Shown here piece by piece: positions 25,973 through 34,485 of a stretch of DNA of 64,000 nucleotides. Each line of letters opens with the position of its first letter. Position 1 is the stretch's first letter. Under the pieces are notes generated by a model that saw only the letters and a list, made by a program, of their open reading frames with translations, was not told the origin of the DNA and did no database searches. The DNA is from Clostridium sp. Cult1. GTDB taxonomy: Bacteria; Bacillota; Clostridia; Tissierellales; Tepidimicrobiaceae. Location: NCBI RefSeq assembly GCF_021655095.1, contig NZ_PPXW01000001.1, positions 2,529,428 to 2,593,427 of the forward strand. The letters run 5' to 3'. Made by a program: the position numbers and the translations under genes.

Positions 25973-26926
25973 ATGTATGAAATATCAATTATCAATAATG
26001 GAAAAAGATATTTACCAATTATAGAAGGTGATGTTACTTGGGAAACTAGCAGGATGGGTGAACCTGGGAAACTAACTTTTAGTATAGTAAATGATGATGA
26101 ATTAGACTTCCAGGAGGGCAATCCAGTAATATTTAAGGCTGATGACGAAAATATATTCTTTGGTTTTGTGTTTATGAAAAGTAGAGATAAAGAGCAGATT
26201 ATAAAGGTTACAGCTTACGACCAATTAAGATATCTTAAAAATAAAGACACTTACGTATACACAAAGAAAAAAGCTAGTGATGTTGTGAAGATGATAGCCA
26301 AAGACTTTAATCTAAAGGCTGGAGGAATAGCCGATACTGGGTATGTAATCCCTAGTAGAATCAGAGAAAACATGACTTTGTTCGATATAATCTATGATGC
26401 TTTAGACTTAACATTATTAAATAGAAGGAAGCTTTATGTGCTTTATGATGACTTTGGTAAACTTACCCTTAAAGATGTGGAAACAATGAAGGTACCCGAC
26501 TTGGTTTTAGGAGAACTCAATAGCCAAAACTTTAGTTATACAACTGATATAGATTCTGATACCTATAACAAAGTCAAATTGTATAGAGAAAATGAAAAAT
26601 CAGGGAAAAGAGAAATATACATTGCACAGGACGGTAAAAATATGAACAACTGGGGAGTATTGCAATACTTTGACAAGGTTGATGAAGATACTAATGCAAA
26701 AGTTAAGGCTGAATCTATACTAAAACTTAAAAATAAGAAAAAGAGAACACTACAATTGAAAGATGTGATTGGGGATACAAGGGTTAGGGCTGGAGCAAGT
26801 GCAATGATTCTTATGAGGGATATAGGAGATATATCAGTTAAACAATATATGCTGGTTGAAAAAGCTAAGCACGTATTTAGTAATGATGAACATTGGATGA
26901 CGTTGGATTTAAGGGGTGATATATAA
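25973..26926 (+). CDS. baseplate hub protein (XkdQ/YqbQ-like)
   Basis: A 317-residue protein with GDVTWETSRMGEPGKLTFSI at the N-terminus and KVTAYDQLRYLKNKDTYVYTKKKASDVVKMIAKDF in the middle, the XkdQ/gpD-like hub core. It forms the ring below the tail tube. Confidence 0.92.
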   Translation: MYEISIINNGKRYLPIIEGDVTWETSRMGEPGKLTFSIVNDDELDFQEGNPVIFKADDENIFFGFVFMKSRDKEQIIKVTAYDQLRYLKNKDTYVYTKKKASDVVKMIAKDFNLKAGGIADTGYVIPSRIRENMTLFDIIYDALDLTLLNRRKLYVLYDDFGKLTLKDVETMKVPDLVLGELNSQNFSYTTDIDSDTYNKVKLYRENEKSGKREIYIAQDGKNMNNWGVLQYFDKVDEDTNAKVKAESILKLKNKKKRTLQLKDVIGDTRVRAGASAMILMRDIGDISVKQYMLVEKAKHVFSNDEHWMTLDLRGDI

Positions 26927-27286
26927 ATGAGTATGATACAGATAATAAAACAGGCTGCTATGGAGGCAGTAGACCAAAGCTCTCCTATGACTGTAGCTTA
27001 TGGTACAGTTACAAAAATAAACCCCTTAGAAATCAATGTAGAGCAACGTATGAATATAAAAGGCGACATGATACTTCTTACTTCTAATGTAGTGGATATA
27101 GAAGTTATGGTAGAAGTTGATGATAATACCGAAGATGCGAATGGGCCTGATAGACATAAACATAAATACCAAGGAATTAAAAAGCATATTCATAAAAAAA
27201 GTTTGAAGGTAGGAGAAAGAGTTTTATTATTAAGAGTACAAGGAGGACAAAAATATATCGTCCTAGATAGGTTGGTGAGTGCATGA
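26927..27286 (+). CDS. baseplate protein (XkdR / DUF2577)
   Basis: A 119-residue protein of DUF2577 type with the OB-like MTVAYGTVTKINPLEINVEQRM and KSLKVGERVLLLRVQGGQKYIVLDR. The His-rich stretch RHKHKYQGIKKHIHKK is common in the family. It starts directly after the hub gene. Confidence 0.9.
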   Translation: MSMIQIIKQAAMEAVDQSSPMTVAYGTVTKINPLEINVEQRMNIKGDMILLTSNVVDIEVMVEVDDNTEDANGPDRHKHKYQGIKKHIHKKSLKVGERVLLLRVQGGQKYIVLDRLVSA

Positions 27287-27684
27287 TACCTAAAATTGAG
27301 AATATAAATATTGGTGATGAAATAGAAATAGTCGAAGAGCCGACTTACACGTGGAAGATTGAAGGGAACCGAATAGTAGGCTATACTGATGGATTAGAAG
27401 CTATGAAGCAAGCTATATATCTAATTCTTAATGTAGAAAGATATAAACATGAAATATATGATTGGGATTATGGGGTAGAGTTAGCGAATCTATTTGGAAA
27501 GGACAAGGCATATGTCTATTCTGAACTAAAAAGAAGAATAAAGGAAGCTTTGATGACCGATAACAGAATAACTGATGTAACTAATTTTGAATTTGAAAAT
27601 CCTGATAGAGATACAATTCATGTCAAATTTACAGTTCATACTGTATTTGGAGATATAGAAGCCTCTAGGGAGGTGAGTGTATAG
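27283..27684 (+). CDS. baseplate protein (XkdS / DUF2634, gp25-like)
   Basis: A 133-residue wedge protein. TYTWKIEGNRIVGYTDGLEAMKQAIYLILNVERYKHEIYDWDYG is the DUF2634 signature. It corresponds to the T4 gp25 sheath initiator. It overlaps both neighbours. Confidence 0.92.
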   Translation: MIPKIENINIGDEIEIVEEPTYTWKIEGNRIVGYTDGLEAMKQAIYLILNVERYKHEIYDWDYGVELANLFGKDKAYVYSELKRRIKEALMTDNRITDVTNFEFENPDRDTIHVKFTVHTVFGDIEASREVSV

Positions 27685-28751
27685 TGTATTCATTTGAGGA
27701 AATAATGCAAAGAATGTTAGATAGAGTGCCGAGTAAATACGATAAAAAACAAGGTAGTATAATTTGGAACGCTTTGACTCCAGCTGCTGCCGAACTAGCA
27801 CAAATGTATATTGATCTGGGTTTGGTTGAGGATAGAACCTATGCCGATACTGCTACTGGGGAATATTTGACTAGGAGAGCAGCAGAAAGAGGAGTAAATA
27901 GATACCCTGCTACAAAGGCAATAAGGAAAGGAATATTTAAAACGAACGATAATTTGCCTTTAAATATACCTATAGGTAGCAGGTTTACTGGGGAAGATTT
28001 AAATTATACAGTTATAGAAAAAATCACAGATGGAGAGTTCAAACTAGAATGTGAAGAACCTGGGGCAATAGGGAATACGTATACAGGTACACTTATACCA
28101 GTTGAATATATAGAAAACTTAGTATCCGCTGAATTGGCGGATATTTTAATTCCTGGGGAAGATGAAGAAGATGACGAACATTTAAGGAAAAGATATTTTG
28201 ACAGCCTTGAAAGCCAAGCATTTGGAGGAAATATAGCTGATTATAAAAAGAAAACAAATGAATTAAATGGCGTGGGTGGTGTAAAGGTATATCCAGTTTG
28301 GGCCGGTGGAGGTACTGTAAAGCTTGTAATAATTGATAGTGACTACAATAAACCCTCTACAGAATTAATCGATTATATACAAACTGAAATAGATCCTACT
28401 CAACATCAAGGGCAAGGGGTAGGTATAGCTCCTATTGACCATATTGTAACCGTAGAAGGGGTTACAGAACGCATAATTAACATAGAAACAAGTATAACAT
28501 TTCAAGAGGGTTATACTTGGGTCGATGTAGAGCCTAATTTTAGAGCCGCAATAAATGATTACTTCCATGAAATGAAAAAGACCTGGCAAGATGAAGAAAA
28601 CTTAGTTATAAGAATAAGCTATATCGAAACTAGAGCATTGGGCTTACCTGGAGTATTGGATATACAAAATACTAAAATAAATGGAGTAGCCGAAAACCTT
28701 GTATTAGCTGATATTGAAATTCCTCTACTTGGTGAGGTGGTTGTAATATGA
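27684..28751 (+). CDS. baseplate J-like protein (XkdT)
   Basis: A 355-residue wedge protein. MLDRVPSKYDKKQGSIIWNALTPAAAELAQMY and TGEYLTRRAAERGVNRYPAT at the N-terminus and DEHLRKRYFDSLESQAFGGNIADYKK in the middle are typical of Baseplate_J. GTG 27684 overlaps the previous stop. Confidence 0.94.
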   Translation: MYSFEEIMQRMLDRVPSKYDKKQGSIIWNALTPAAAELAQMYIDLGLVEDRTYADTATGEYLTRRAAERGVNRYPATKAIRKGIFKTNDNLPLNIPIGSRFTGEDLNYTVIEKITDGEFKLECEEPGAIGNTYTGTLIPVEYIENLVSAELADILIPGEDEEDDEHLRKRYFDSLESQAFGGNIADYKKKTNELNGVGGVKVYPVWAGGGTVKLVIIDSDYNKPSTELIDYIQTEIDPTQHQGQGVGIAPIDHIVTVEGVTERIINIETSITFQEGYTWVDVEPNFRAAINDYFHEMKKTWQDEENLVIRISYIETRALGLPGVLDIQNTKINGVAENLVLADIEIPLLGEVVVI

Positions 28752-29287
28752 AAAGAGTAGAAGAGTATTATCCTAATGTACTTCATGATATAGAAGAATA
28801 CATGGAAATAGCTAAAACTGAAAATCCGGAACTCGAAATAGCTTGGCAATCAGTCATTGATTTAACTGATGACCAATTCATAGAAACAGCTACAGAGCGG
28901 GGAGTTGCAAGACGAGAAAAAATATTAAAAATAACTCCTTTTGCTGATGATGATTTGGAAAGTAGGAGATTTAGGGTATTAGCAAGAGAAAATGACAAAC
29001 TACCTTACACTTATAGGGTTTTAGTGAATAAATTAGACCAGTTATGTGGTAAGGATGGCTATGTAATGACAAGAAATCTTGGAAAACATACCTTAAAGAT
29101 TAAAATAGAGCTTACTAAAAAAAGAATGTTTGATGAAGTAGACAAATTAGCAAGAAGGATGGCACCAGCTAATCTAATTATAACTGTAGAGTTAAGATAC
29201 AACCAACACTTAACCTTAGCTAAATTTACTCATGCACAGTTGAGTCAATATACTCACAAGGAGTTAAGAGAGGAAGTGATTAGTTAA
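28748..29287 (+). CDS. baseplate/tail protein (XkdU / DUF2313)
   Basis: A 179-residue protein of YmfQ/DUF2313 type (YYPNVLHDIEEYMEIAKTENPELEIAWQSV; ESRRFRVLARENDKLPYTYRVL). It joins baseplate wedges to the fibres. It overlaps XkdT by 4 bp. Confidence 0.92.
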   Translation: MKRVEEYYPNVLHDIEEYMEIAKTENPELEIAWQSVIDLTDDQFIETATERGVARREKILKITPFADDDLESRRFRVLARENDKLPYTYRVLVNKLDQLCGKDGYVMTRNLGKHTLKIKIELTKKRMFDEVDKLARRMAPANLIITVELRYNQHLTLAKFTHAQLSQYTHKELREEVIS

Positions 29288-30477
29288 TGATTGAATATAC
29301 AGATAATTTCAATTTAATAAAGCCAGGTCAAGATGAATTTTATAATGTTGAAATTTTTAACAATAATGCTGATATTATCGATGCTGAATTAAAAAACTTA
29401 AAAAACACAATAGAAAATCTCAACGCAGACGGTATAACCTTGCCAGACGGAAAAACAATATCAGAAAAATTCACAGAAATAACAACAGAAATAGGTAATA
29501 CTGAAGAATTAGACACAGAAACAAAGTTAAGTTTAGTATCAGCAATAAATGAAATAAATCAAGCTTTAGTTGCACATAAGGCAGAAATGGCGACACAAGA
29601 CAAGGCTGGGCACATTAAATTAAGCGATATACCCTTACCTGCAATTGCTACTCAATCGGAGTCAGAAACTGGGACAAATAATACTAAGATGATGACACCT
29701 TTAAGGGTGGCTAATGCTATTGATAGTAGGGTAAGGGTTATAGATAATAGAGTTGAAATAAATGTAAACGGTCAATGGCTAACTTTTATATATTTACCAG
29801 ATGATAAAAGTGGTTCACCTGGCAACACTAAATTAATAGCAGGTGATTGGAATGCTGGGTATTTTGGCGAAGTGCCTGGTAGTGAATTAATAACTGGATA
29901 TGATCTAGCAAATACAATTGGCTTATCAAAAGGATATGGCCAATTCGGAGAAACGGAGTCTTGGCTGAAATTTGCTTACCAGGGTAAGATACAATTCATA
30001 GCAAAAAAACCATTTAGATATAATCTGTCATGGGGAGACATAGATAATGTTAATGCTGTATATGGAGATAAGACGATACGAATAAATGGACTAACTTATA
30101 AAGTAAGATTAATGCGTGGAGCAAACAATGACCCTGCTGCTAGTAAGACAGGGGTGGCAATGCATTATAGTGAGTGGAATAGACTTATGCTACCAATCCA
30201 TGAGCAAGCAATAAATAAAAATTGGCCTGACTCCATCAATGTTGAATCGGATATACCTGTTTGGTCACATAATTATGGGACAGGACAGAATGGTATGTAC
30301 ACTAATGATGATTTACACGTTAATGGTGGTAATGGCAGTAGATGTTGGTGCCAAGAATCATTCGTTGACGCATCTGGTCGTCTGTTGCGAGGAGGTACTA
30401 GAATTACACAATCTTCCAGTGATGTTATGTCAAGTCTATATACTGGTTGGCGACCCGTATTAGAATTGGTTGAATAA
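29287..30477 (+). CDS. tail fibre / receptor-binding protein
   Basis: A 396-residue fibre protein. The N-terminal FNLIKPGQDEFYNVEIFNNNADIID attaches to the baseplate; a coiled-coil/repeat shaft follows (HKAEMATQDKAGHIKLSDI). The C-terminal 200 residues form a Trp- and Gly-rich globular domain ending GWRPVLELVE, similar in feel to C-type-lectin-like tips. No reverse transcriptase or template repeat is present, so no diversity-generating element can be claimed. Confidence 0.85.
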   Translation: MIEYTDNFNLIKPGQDEFYNVEIFNNNADIIDAELKNLKNTIENLNADGITLPDGKTISEKFTEITTEIGNTEELDTETKLSLVSAINEINQALVAHKAEMATQDKAGHIKLSDIPLPAIATQSESETGTNNTKMMTPLRVANAIDSRVRVIDNRVEINVNGQWLTFIYLPDDKSGSPGNTKLIAGDWNAGYFGEVPGSELITGYDLANTIGLSKGYGQFGETESWLKFAYQGKIQFIAKKPFRYNLSWGDIDNVNAVYGDKTIRINGLTYKVRLMRGANNDPAASKTGVAMHYSEWNRLMLPIHEQAINKNWPDSINVESDIPVWSHNYGTGQNGMYTNDDLHVNGGNGSRCWCQESFVDASGRLLRGGTRITQSSSDVMSSLYTGWRPVLELVE

Positions 30478-30490
30478 AGGTGGTGATTAC

Positions 30491-30955
30491 ATGTTGTATT
30501 TTAAAAACGGAAAATGGAATTTCTGTACCGAAAAAGTACGATACATCCAACATGGTGAAGAAACAACACAATATGTAGGAAAAGAAGAGCATGATTGGTG
30601 GGTGGATTTTGAGGAGAAATGGGAACATACAGAGATAATTGAATTTATAGAAGTCGAGCTGCCTACAGTAGAGCAGTTGGAAAGACTAGCAGAAATAAAT
30701 GAATTAGGTATACCCGATGGCTTTGGGACAATGGTTGAAAATTATGTAATTCATGGTGAATTTCCAGAAGGGATAAATCATCCTTTGAGAATTCTGCAGT
30801 TGCAAAAGAAAAATGAGCAATTATTAGTACAATTAGCACAAACCACAGCAGAAACATTAGAAGTCATGACAACCCTACACGAAATACAGAAAATTGAACA
30901 AGCTGAAGCTAATGCAGAATTAATAGAACTTATGATGATGTTAGGGGGGATGTAA
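30491..30955 (+). CDS. putative tail fibre accessory protein
   Basis: A 154-residue protein with a beta-rich N-terminus (MLYFKNGKWNFCTEKVRYIQ) and a C-terminal helical, Glu/Leu-rich coiled coil. It lies directly behind the fibre gene, where fibre assembly or tip proteins are normally encoded. ATG 30491 follows AAAGGTGGTGAT. The exact role is not known. Confidence 0.65.
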   Translation: MLYFKNGKWNFCTEKVRYIQHGEETTQYVGKEEHDWWVDFEEKWEHTEIIEFIEVELPTVEQLERLAEINELGIPDGFGTMVENYVIHGEFPEGINHPLRILQLQKKNEQLLVQLAQTTAETLEVMTTLHEIQKIEQAEANAELIELMMMLGGM

Positions 30956-30957
30956 AA

Positions 30958-31098
30958 ATGGTATTTACTAAAGATAGTAGAATAGTACAAGACTATGTCT
31001 TATTGATAAATAAAGGATTAAGAACCTTAGAAGATGTACCAGATCTCTTTAACTTGAAAGAGGTTGTAGAGCAATGTTTAGAAGAGCAAGAACAATAA
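30958..31098 (+). CDS. XkdX-like small protein, copy 1
   Basis: A 46-residue protein (IVQDYVLLINKGLRTLEDVPDLFNLKEVVEQ) of the XkdX family found after fibre genes in Firmicute phages. GGGGGGATG precedes it. Function is not established. Confidence 0.8.
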   Translation: MVFTKDSRIVQDYVLLINKGLRTLEDVPDLFNLKEVVEQCLEEQEQ

Positions 31099-31124
31099 TT
31101 AAATTTATAAAGGAGGTATTTTTA

Positions 31125-31268
31125 ATGTATTTCAAGCCAGATAGTGCAATAGTAAGAAGTTATGTAATATTGATTTTAGCAGGTAAAATGATTTTTGATG
31201 AAGTACCAGAATTGTTTAATTTAAGAGAAGCAGTTGCAGAAGCTTTAGGGTTAGAAGAAGGTAATTAA
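31125..31268 (+). CDS. XkdX-like small protein, copy 2
   Basis: A 47-residue paralogue of the preceding gene (IVRSYVILILAGKMIFDEVPELFNLREAVAEAL). The pattern V-x-x-Y-V-x-x-I and the VPxLFNLxE core are shared, so the pair arose by duplication. AAAGGAGG precedes ATG 31125. Confidence 0.8.
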   Translation: MYFKPDSAIVRSYVILILAGKMIFDEVPELFNLREAVAEALGLEEGN

Positions 31269-31312
31269 TAGACATAAGGATAAAAATGCGTCGTAAGCTT
31301 CTTGACTAAATA

Positions 31313-31341
31313 TTGCCAACAGAACTAATGTTTGGTATAAT
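31313..31341 (+). promoter_or_regulatory. forward promoter with -10 inside an inverted repeat
   Basis: TTGCCA (31313-31318), a 17-bp spacer and a perfect TATAAT (31336-31341). The -10 hexamer lies in the left arm of the 14-bp inverted repeat. Transcription would start near 31348 and meet the hairpin at 31350-31388 at once. Confidence 0.7.
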
Positions 31342-31433
31342 ATATATAAGAAAAGGACCTCTACCGGTCAAAGTAAAAGGTCCTTTTCAAATTCAGATCC
31401 CACAAAGGAGATCAATTTAATTATACCAAACAT
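31328..31433. repeat. 14-bp perfect inverted repeat flanking 78 bp
   Basis: ATGTTTGGTATAAT (31328-31341) recurs inverted at 31420-31433. The arms contain the -10 boxes of two convergent promoters. The enclosed 78 bp hold a bidirectional hairpin and an AAAGGAG-containing segment. The tyrosine recombinase gene starts 57 bp later, so the arms could be recombination sites. Confidence 0.75.
31350..31388. terminator. bidirectional hairpin between convergent promoters
   Basis: An 11-bp perfect stem GAAAAGGACCT / AGGTCCTTTTC with a 17-nt loop. Runs of T follow the G-C part on both strands, so it can stop transcripts from both convergent promoters. Confidence 0.7.
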
Positions 31434-31478
31434 AATATATTTATGCAACGAAGTTTTCTCCTATGTGGGTATAGGAGG
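31399..31478 (+). promoter_or_regulatory. recombinase leader with mutually exclusive RBS hairpins
   Basis: CTCCTAT (31458-31464) pairs perfectly with ATAGGAG (31471-31477), which hides the recombinase RBS. The same strand as part of CTCCTATGTGGG (31458-31469) can instead pair with CCCACAAAGGAG (31399-31410; one mismatch), freeing the RBS. The two structures exclude each other, as in a riboregulator. Confidence 0.55.
31420..31448 (-). promoter_or_regulatory. reverse promoter facing the forward one
   Basis: On the minus strand TTGCAT (31448-31443), 17 bp and a perfect TATAAT (31425-31420). It mirrors the forward promoter across the inverted repeat. No ORF is present in its short transcript, so it would make an untranslated antisense RNA. 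Confidence 0.65.
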
Positions 31479-31489
31479 GAATTTGAAAA

Positions 31490-32482
31490 GTGAAGAGACA
31501 AGAAGCTACGATTAGGATTGTTGGAAAATTGGATCTATTGTACCCTGGTATATTTGACCAGGCAAAGGTGAGACAGGCTATTGAAGAAGTCTTGTATGAC
31601 TATACTGTTGAAGATAAAGAAACTCTACCGGCAGTAATTGACAACATGAGCGATATGATTCTCTTATACCTTGCTACAAGAAAGACAGAAGGATTAGCAG
31701 ATAAAACTCTAGAAGGCTATGGAAGAGTTCTAGGGAGATTTTCTAGACATATGAGAAAGAATGTAGAGGATATAACTGCTATGGACATCAGAATGTATAT
31801 AGCTCAAAGGTCAAAGGAAAATCTAAAGAATACTACTTTGGCCAATGATACAGATATTTTAAGAGGATTCTTTAATTGGCTTGAAGAGGAAGAATATATC
31901 CAAAAAAGTCCAATGAGAAAAATAAAAACTCCTAAGGTAGAGAAAAGACTTAGGGAAGCTCTTACAAAAGAAGAATTTGAGTTATTACGTACTGGTGCTA
32001 AAACACTTAGACAAAAAGCTTTGTTAGAACTGCTTTATAGTACTGGATGCAGACTTGAAGAAGCAGAACAAATGAAGAAATCTGATATTGACTGGCAAAG
32101 GCTCCAGATTCGAGTTGTAGGCAAGGGTAATAAAGAACGAGTAGTTTATATCAATGCAACATGTCAAGTTCATTTAAGGAAGTATCTGATGTCTAGGTTA
32201 GATAATTGTGATGCGGTATTTGTAACACAAAGGAAGCCTATTAAATTTATGGGAAGAAGGTCAATACAACGTGAAATCAATAAAATAGCAGAGCAATCAG
32301 GGATTAATAAGGAGGTATACCCTCATTTAATAAGACATACAATGGCTACACATCTTTTAAATAGTGGCATGAATCTAAATACTTTACAACAAATATTAGG
32401 GCATGATGATCCTTCTACAACTTTAGTATATGCGGAACTTGACAACGTTACAGTTGAAAATGAATATAGGAAGTATAGTTAA
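31490..32482 (+). CDS. XerC/D-like tyrosine recombinase
   Basis: A 330-residue site-specific recombinase with a SAM-like core-binding domain (about 55-140) and a catalytic domain with Arg188, Lys212, HxxR 279-282, His305 and Tyr314. All active-site residues are present. It lies between fibre and lysis genes, not at the right end, so it may be an invertase of the adjacent inverted repeat, a resolvase or the integrase itself. GTG 31490 follows AGGAGGG. Confidence 0.92.
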   Translation: MKRQEATIRIVGKLDLLYPGIFDQAKVRQAIEEVLYDYTVEDKETLPAVIDNMSDMILLYLATRKTEGLADKTLEGYGRVLGRFSRHMRKNVEDITAMDIRMYIAQRSKENLKNTTLANDTDILRGFFNWLEEEEYIQKSPMRKIKTPKVEKRLREALTKEEFELLRTGAKTLRQKALLELLYSTGCRLEEAEQMKKSDIDWQRLQIRVVGKGNKERVVYINATCQVHLRKYLMSRLDNCDAVFVTQRKPIKFMGRRSIQREINKIAEQSGINKEVYPHLIRHTMATHLLNSGMNLNTLQQILGHDDPSTTLVYAELDNVTVENEYRKYS

Positions 32483-32487
32483 CTTTT

Positions 32488-32513
32488 AGCACTCACATAA
32501 GTGGGTGCTTTTT
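32488..32513 (+). terminator. terminator after the recombinase gene
   Basis: A 9-bp stem AGCACTCAC (32488-32496) / GTGGGTGCT (32501-32509) with one G-T pair is followed by T5. It separates recombinase and lysis genes. Confidence 0.8.
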
Positions 32514-32540
32514 ATGTTTAAAATTTACGGAGGTGTAATA

Positions 32541-32957
32541 ATGGATAATAATTTTGCAATTTGGATTAAAAGAATCCTATTAGCAGCAGGAGGTGTAATA
32601 ACTACTATCTTAGGGGGCTGGGACATGCTATTAAAGACATTAGTATTATTAGTTATAACAGATTATATATTAGGAATTACAGCAGCAGGAATAAATGGAG
32701 AAGTAAATTCAAACGTAGGGTTTAAAGGCATCTTTAGAAAAGTTATACTGTTTGTCCCAGTCGGTGTGGCTTACGCACTAGACCAAGTATTAGGAAGTGG
32801 AGTACTTAGGAATATGGCAATATGGTTTTATATAGGAAATGAAGGTATATCTATTGTAGAGAATTTAGGAAAAGCAGGTGTACCTATTCCTAAATTTGTG
32901 AGAGAAATATTGGTGCAATTAAAGGATACAAGCGATAAAGGGGAAGTGATTAAATGA
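32541..32957 (+). CDS. phage holin
   Basis: A 138-residue membrane protein. The first 110 residues hold three hydrophobic segments (RILLAAGGVITTILGGW; LVLLVITDYILGITAAG; VILFVPVGVAYALDQVL), as in phage holin family 4. It makes the membrane lesion that lets the lysin out. Its stop overlaps the lysin ATG by 4 bp. GGAGGTG precedes ATG 32541. Confidence 0.9.
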   Translation: MDNNFAIWIKRILLAAGGVITTILGGWDMLLKTLVLLVITDYILGITAAGINGEVNSNVGFKGIFRKVILFVPVGVAYALDQVLGSGVLRNMAIWFYIGNEGISIVENLGKAGVPIPKFVREILVQLKDTSDKGEVIK

Positions 32958-34276
32958 AAATAGCCATATCGGCAGGTCATAACGTATATGTAAATGGAAT
33001 ATTTGACCCTGGAGCTACTAGAAACCCATATATAGAAGCTGAAATAAACAAAGAAACAGTAGCAATATTAAAACCTATGCTAGAAAAGCAAGGGCATACA
33101 GTTGTAGATGTAACTCCTTATAACGAGAAATTCTCGAACTCAAAATCACATCACGAGTTAAGATGTGAAAGAGTAGATTCCTTTGGGGCAGACTTATTTT
33201 TGGATATACACGTTAATGCAGGTGGAGGAACAGGTGTAGAAATATGGACTTATGGTCCAAACAGTAAAGCTAATCCTTATGCAGAAAAAATAGCAGATAC
33301 TATATCCAAAAAAGTTGAAATAAAGAATAGAGGGATAAAATATAAGCCAACTTATTGGAGTGTCTCTTTGTGCAAGGCTCCTGCTATGATAATCGAGGGT
33401 GCTTTTATAGATTCAAAAAGTGATATGGAAAAGCTGACACCCGAGAAATATGCCCGGGCTATAGCTAAGGCCTTTGGAGAAGTTAAAGAGGATAATCCTG
33501 CTATTAGTATAGATAAGATATATAAGGTACAGGTAGGTGCTTTTTCTGTAAAGGATAACGCAGAAAAGCTATTACAGGAATTAAAAAGCAAAGGATTTAA
33601 TGGATTTATAAGCGAGAGTGATGTAGAAATGAAAAAAGAATCAGAAAAGACCACTAAACCTTTGTCACAATACTATGAAAAGTATGGTTTAAAAGTAATC
33701 GAAACTAACCCAGACAATGTATATGTATCATTACTACCAGGGAAAACCCTTCGAGAATTCGGTATATATGGAATAAACGGAACATGGCAAAATACAAGGG
33801 AAGCACATCTGCCTAGGAGTGTATGGGGGCTAGCTGGTAATGGCAATAAAGCTATAGGGCCTAACTCTCATACAAATAGCCCTAATGACCATAAGAGAGG
33901 GACAATCATATACTACGAAGATGGTACATTAGAAATAAAAAGGATTAACCACATAAAAGAGATTACCAAGCCATTTAAATGGTGCATAGGTGGAGGGAGT
34001 TTAATTCCTAATATTATAGATGAAGAAAAATTTGCAAGTGATATATATAGGTTCACACATCATACAGGAATTGGCTACAAAGGGAATAGAATATATCTAA
34101 TTGTAACATCAACACATTGTAGCATGGCTGAATTTAGAAATAGAGTATTAAAACTAGAATTAGACAAGGCAATATTTCTTGATGGTGGTGGATCTACTCA
34201 GATGAATTATGTAGGAGGAAAAGGGATCCATTCTAGTAGGAAACTATCTCATGGGGTGTTTTTGAAAAAAGTATAA
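32954..34276 (+). CDS. three-domain lysin: amidase, SPOR, phosphodiester glycosidase
   Basis: A 440-residue protein. Residues 1-180 are an Amidase_3 N-acetylmuramoyl-L-alanine amidase (ISAGHN, EAEINKET, DLFLDIHVNA, IIEGAFIDS with the zinc His and Glu). Residues 188-230 form a SPOR repeat that binds denuded glycan. Residues 245-440 look like a phosphodiester glycosidase (NAGPA) domain with DGGGST at 410-415. The last domain could trim a wall polymer or cap sugar; this combination is unusual for an endolysin. Confidence 0.88.
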   Translation: MKIAISAGHNVYVNGIFDPGATRNPYIEAEINKETVAILKPMLEKQGHTVVDVTPYNEKFSNSKSHHELRCERVDSFGADLFLDIHVNAGGGTGVEIWTYGPNSKANPYAEKIADTISKKVEIKNRGIKYKPTYWSVSLCKAPAMIIEGAFIDSKSDMEKLTPEKYARAIAKAFGEVKEDNPAISIDKIYKVQVGAFSVKDNAEKLLQELKSKGFNGFISESDVEMKKESEKTTKPLSQYYEKYGLKVIETNPDNVYVSLLPGKTLREFGIYGINGTWQNTREAHLPRSVWGLAGNGNKAIGPNSHTNSPNDHKRGTIIYYEDGTLEIKRINHIKEITKPFKWCIGGGSLIPNIIDEEKFASDIYRFTHHTGIGYKGNRIYLIVTSTHCSMAEFRNRVLKLELDKAIFLDGGGSTQMNYVGGKGIHSSRKLSHGVFLKKV

Positions 34277-34287
34277 TAATTTACGAG

Positions 34288-34315
34288 GACCAGGTTCAGG
34301 CCTGGTCTTTTTTTT
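34288..34315 (+). terminator. strong terminator ending the late operon
   Basis: Stem GACCAGG (34288-34294) / CCTGGTC (34301-34307) with a T8 tract. It closes the lysis module. Confidence 0.9.
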
Positions 34316-34340
34316 GTTTTTTGGAGAAATGCCAGTAGAG

Positions 34341-34383
34341 TTATCCACAAAAATCTGTGGATAAGAAAATAGGGTTATCCACT
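34341..34383. promoter_or_regulatory. cluster of three DnaA boxes
   Basis: TTATCCACA (34341-34349) and its inverse TGTGGATAA (34356-34364) are both perfect DnaA boxes, 6 bp apart; TTATCCACT (34375-34383) is a third with one change. They lie directly upstream of a promoter. They may make the next gene DnaA-regulated or mark a second replication site. Confidence 0.75.
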
Positions 34384-34401
34384 TAAAGTTTGAAGCTTGT
34401 A

Positions 34402-34410
34402 TGTTATAAT
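34402..34410 (+). promoter_or_regulatory. extended -10 promoter of the 34,486 gene
   Basis: TGTTATAAT is an extended -10 element lying 19 bp after the last DnaA box; the -35 region is poor. Bound DnaA would sit just upstream of or over the polymerase site. Confidence 0.6.
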
Positions 34411-34485
34411 GAATGAAAAAGATATAGTTATATTCGTCAATTTTTGCAACTTTTAGGGAACATAGTAAAACAAGGGGGTGAGTCT

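Noticed and set aside
29287..30477. Tail fibre tip as target of a diversity-generating retroelement
   Set aside because: The C-terminal GWRPVLELVE domain looks lectin-like, but no reverse transcriptase gene or template repeat occurs in the window.
31313..31448. Type I toxin-antitoxin pair
   Set aside because: Convergent promoters with a shared terminator recall such loci, but no toxin-like ORF fits in either short transcript.
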